From Pantoea alhagi (GTDB lineage Bacteria > Pseudomonadota > Gammaproteobacteria > Enterobacterales > Enterobacteriaceae), in assembly GCF_002101395.1 (NCBI RefSeq), contig NZ_CP019706.1, forward strand, positions 930,001-994,000: a stretch of 64,000 nucleotides of DNA, given 5' to 3'. Made by a program: the position numbers and the translations under genes. Each line of letters begins with the position of its first letter. Positions within the stretch are counted from its first letter, which is position 1. The notes beneath the pieces were generated by a model. It was not told the origin of the DNA, searched no databases, and saw only the letters and a list, made by a program, of their open reading frames with translations. Positions 62,673 to 64,000 of the stretch are shown one piece after another.

Positions 62673-62903
62673 CGTTGCTGTCCCTGGTTCCTCATCGTAA
62701 CTATGTCAACAGAAGATGCTGAATGCGCATGGTGACGGCAGATGGAGAGCCGCAGCGACCTGTATGACAGTGGACCAGAGGCAAAAACAGCCGCGGTTGC
62801 ACGCGCATTTCTGCCTCGCTGTGTTTGCAAAGCGTAGCGCAATATTCAGAAATTTCCTTTTACGCAGCAATGGCATTACAACCTTTACATGCAGTTAACA
62901 GCC

Positions 62904-63455
62904 TTATGTCAGCAGCTGTTGCAGCAGCGCGATAACCTGCTGCACTTCGCTTTGGGTGAGCGCGCCGTCTTTGGCAAAGCGCACCCGGCCCTGCTTATCC
63001 AGCACTATCACCGCCGAGTCACCTTCGGTTAACTGCCAGGCGCGCCGAACCGCGCCCTGCTCATCCACCACGAACTGCACGGTGGGCGTTTCCTGTTTGC
63101 TGCTTTCCAGGCTGCGCCGCACGAACATTGCGCTGCCGGGGATTGCGTCATCTGTATTAACGATAGTCGTTATCTGGAACTTTTCGGCGGGGAAACGGGC
63201 GTTTTCGATAGCGCCGATCACCGCCGCGTTGCGCTCTTTGGCGGAGAGGCGGCCCGCCATATGCAGCACCACGCCCACCTTGCCGCTGAGCTGCGCGCTG
63301 TTCCAGTTCTGCCAGGCGGGCTCGCCCTGTTGCAGCACCAGCTCGCCCCGATCCGTGACGCCAACCGGCGCAAGGCGCGCTCCGTCAATGAAGTTATGGG
63401 CTGAGGTAAAAAATGGCAGCGCGCAGAGCAGCAGCACAGGGAGACGCGGCGTCAT
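62904..63455 (-). CDS. ytfJ: YtfJ family periplasmic protein
   Basis: This 183-aa protein has a signal peptide (cleavage near TSA-H) and a thioredoxin-like fold of the YtfJ family. The motifs are LSGKVGVVLHMAGR, PTVQFVVDEQGAVRRAW and the C-terminal ALTQSEVQQVIALLQ. It has no CxxC active site. E. coli YtfJ is 184 aa; function is not established. It is monocistronic and marks the return to ordinary backbone next to the crt operon. Confidence 0.9.
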   Translation of the reverse strand: MTPRLPVLLLCALPFFTSAHNFIDGARLAPVGVTDRGELVLQQGEPAWQNWNSAQLSGKVGVVLHMAGRLSAKERNAAVIGAIENARFPAEKFQITTIVNTDDAIPGSAMFVRRSLESSKQETPTVQFVVDEQGAVRRAWQLTEGDSAVIVLDKQGRVRFAKDGALTQSEVQQVIALLQQLLT

Positions 63456-63634
63456 GGGTTTCTCCAGGGTTAAAGGGAAGCTTCATGACTATAAGCAAAG
63501 GTGCCGCGTTTCGCCTGATGAATAGCCAAATAGTGATTTGCATATTATTGAACTGGCATGGTTGAGTATGGGATGCTGTTACAGGTTGAGTTAACGCTTA
63601 CTGTCCCGCTATCGCAGCATAATCAGGATACCCC

Positions 63635-64000
63635 ATGCGCTTTTATCAGGCTGACCCTACGCTGGAGAACTACTGGCGTGGCGTGATCCTTTTTGGCAAC
63701 AACGTCGCTTCCTATAAGTTTGCTCTTGCCCATGCGCTGTACGATCTACATCCGCAGGGCCAGACGCTGATCACCCTGGAGGCGCTGGCCGCCCCGTTCG
63801 CCCGCCATCTGTGCGCCCATTTACAGGATGCGCCGAAGCAGACCACCTCCAGCCGCAGTCAGTTTCTGGATGCCTGCATGCAGTTTAATCAGGGCGAGCT
63901 TAGCGAGGCGCAGCTAACTGAGATCACTGTAAAGCGCGGTTTTGCCAACGTGATCGATGCTTTTCACAACGTGAACCGCGCCGAGATTGGCAAGCGCTTT
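63635..64000 (+). CDS. Uncharacterised protein, possibly an HNH nuclease, cut by window edge
   Basis: An open frame of 122 codons from ATG 63635 to the window end, with codon use like the host. It starts MRFYQADPTLENYWRGVILF and continues with NNVASYKFALAHALYDL. This N-terminal region resembles that of a family of HNH-endonuclease proteins of unknown role, but any HNH motif would lie beyond the edge, so the call is tentative. It is divergent from ytfJ with a 180-bp shared upstream region. Confidence 0.55.
   Translation, partial: MRFYQADPTLENYWRGVILFGNNVASYKFALAHALYDLHPQGQTLITLEALAAPFARHLCAHLQDAPKQTTSSRSQFLDACMQFNQGELSEAQLTEITVKRGFANVIDAFHNVNRAEIGKRF

Overview
The window looks like chromosome or large-plasmid DNA of a plant-associated Erwiniaceae bacterium (Pantoea/Erwinia-like). 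The basis is a complete Erwinia/Pseudomonas-type (Hrc-Hrp1) type III secretion cluster with an AvrE/DspE effector, plus a crtE-idi-crtX-crtY-crtI-crtB / crtZ zeaxanthin-glucoside cluster in the Pantoea agglomerans gene order. The genus is inferred from gene content, not proven.

Layout. 1-2.4 kb: the cut N-terminal part of a LevR-type sigma-54 activator and an unknown lipoprotein. 2.6-32 kb: the hrp pathogenicity island. In order it holds a harpin/lytic-transglycosylase fusion, a harpin plus HrpK-like translocator pair, hrpS, hrpA-B-hrcJ-hrpD-E, hrpF-hrcC-hrpT-dspE-dspF, the opposing 11-gene hrpJ-to-hrcU operon, hrpL, and hrpX-hrpY. The regulatory chain can be read from the DNA. HrpX/HrpY are expected to activate hrpS. 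HrpS with sigma-54 fires a textbook -24/-12 promoter in front of hrpL. HrpL then reads five hrp boxes, all with a 15-nt spacer. The hrpG and hrpV genes, which tune HrpS in relatives, have no room in the cluster, and dspE follows hrpT directly without an hrp box of its own.

32-40 kb: an accessory block with a 1182-aa SF1 helicase fused to a phospholipase-D nuclease, matching the type II Mokosh phage-defence architecture. It is convergent with an unrecognised three-gene envelope operon (OmpA-like lipoprotein, multi-spanning inner-membrane protein, vWA-like exported protein). 40-44 kb: a GPH sugar symporter and GH3 beta-glucosidase operon. 44.3-46.1 kb: AT-rich, foreign-looking DNA with the tail of a ThiF/MccB-like adenylating enzyme overlapping an MFS exporter, then a 27-codon vestige of a 6-phospho-beta-glucosidase gene. 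46.2-49.4 kb: a subtilisin-type autotransporter protease.

49.7-55.3 kb: an ascG / ascFB beta-glucoside locus whose ascFB operon is bracketed by two inverted copies of a GC-rich, non-coding, roughly 0.62-0.66 kb mosaic repeat. Each copy has two tandem arrays around a strongly structured core, and one copy separates ascG from its probable operator. 55.4-62.7 kb: the carotenoid cluster, with translationally coupled genes and an 86-bp convergent overlap of crtZ and crtB. 62.9-64 kb: ytfJ and a cut gene that may encode an HNH-type nuclease.

The items I consider most worth following up are the ascFB-flanking repeat pair, the three-gene envelope operon beside the Mokosh-like gene, the relic ThiF/MFS cluster, and the unusual hrp regulatory and operon architecture, including the RRHS repeats in DspE.
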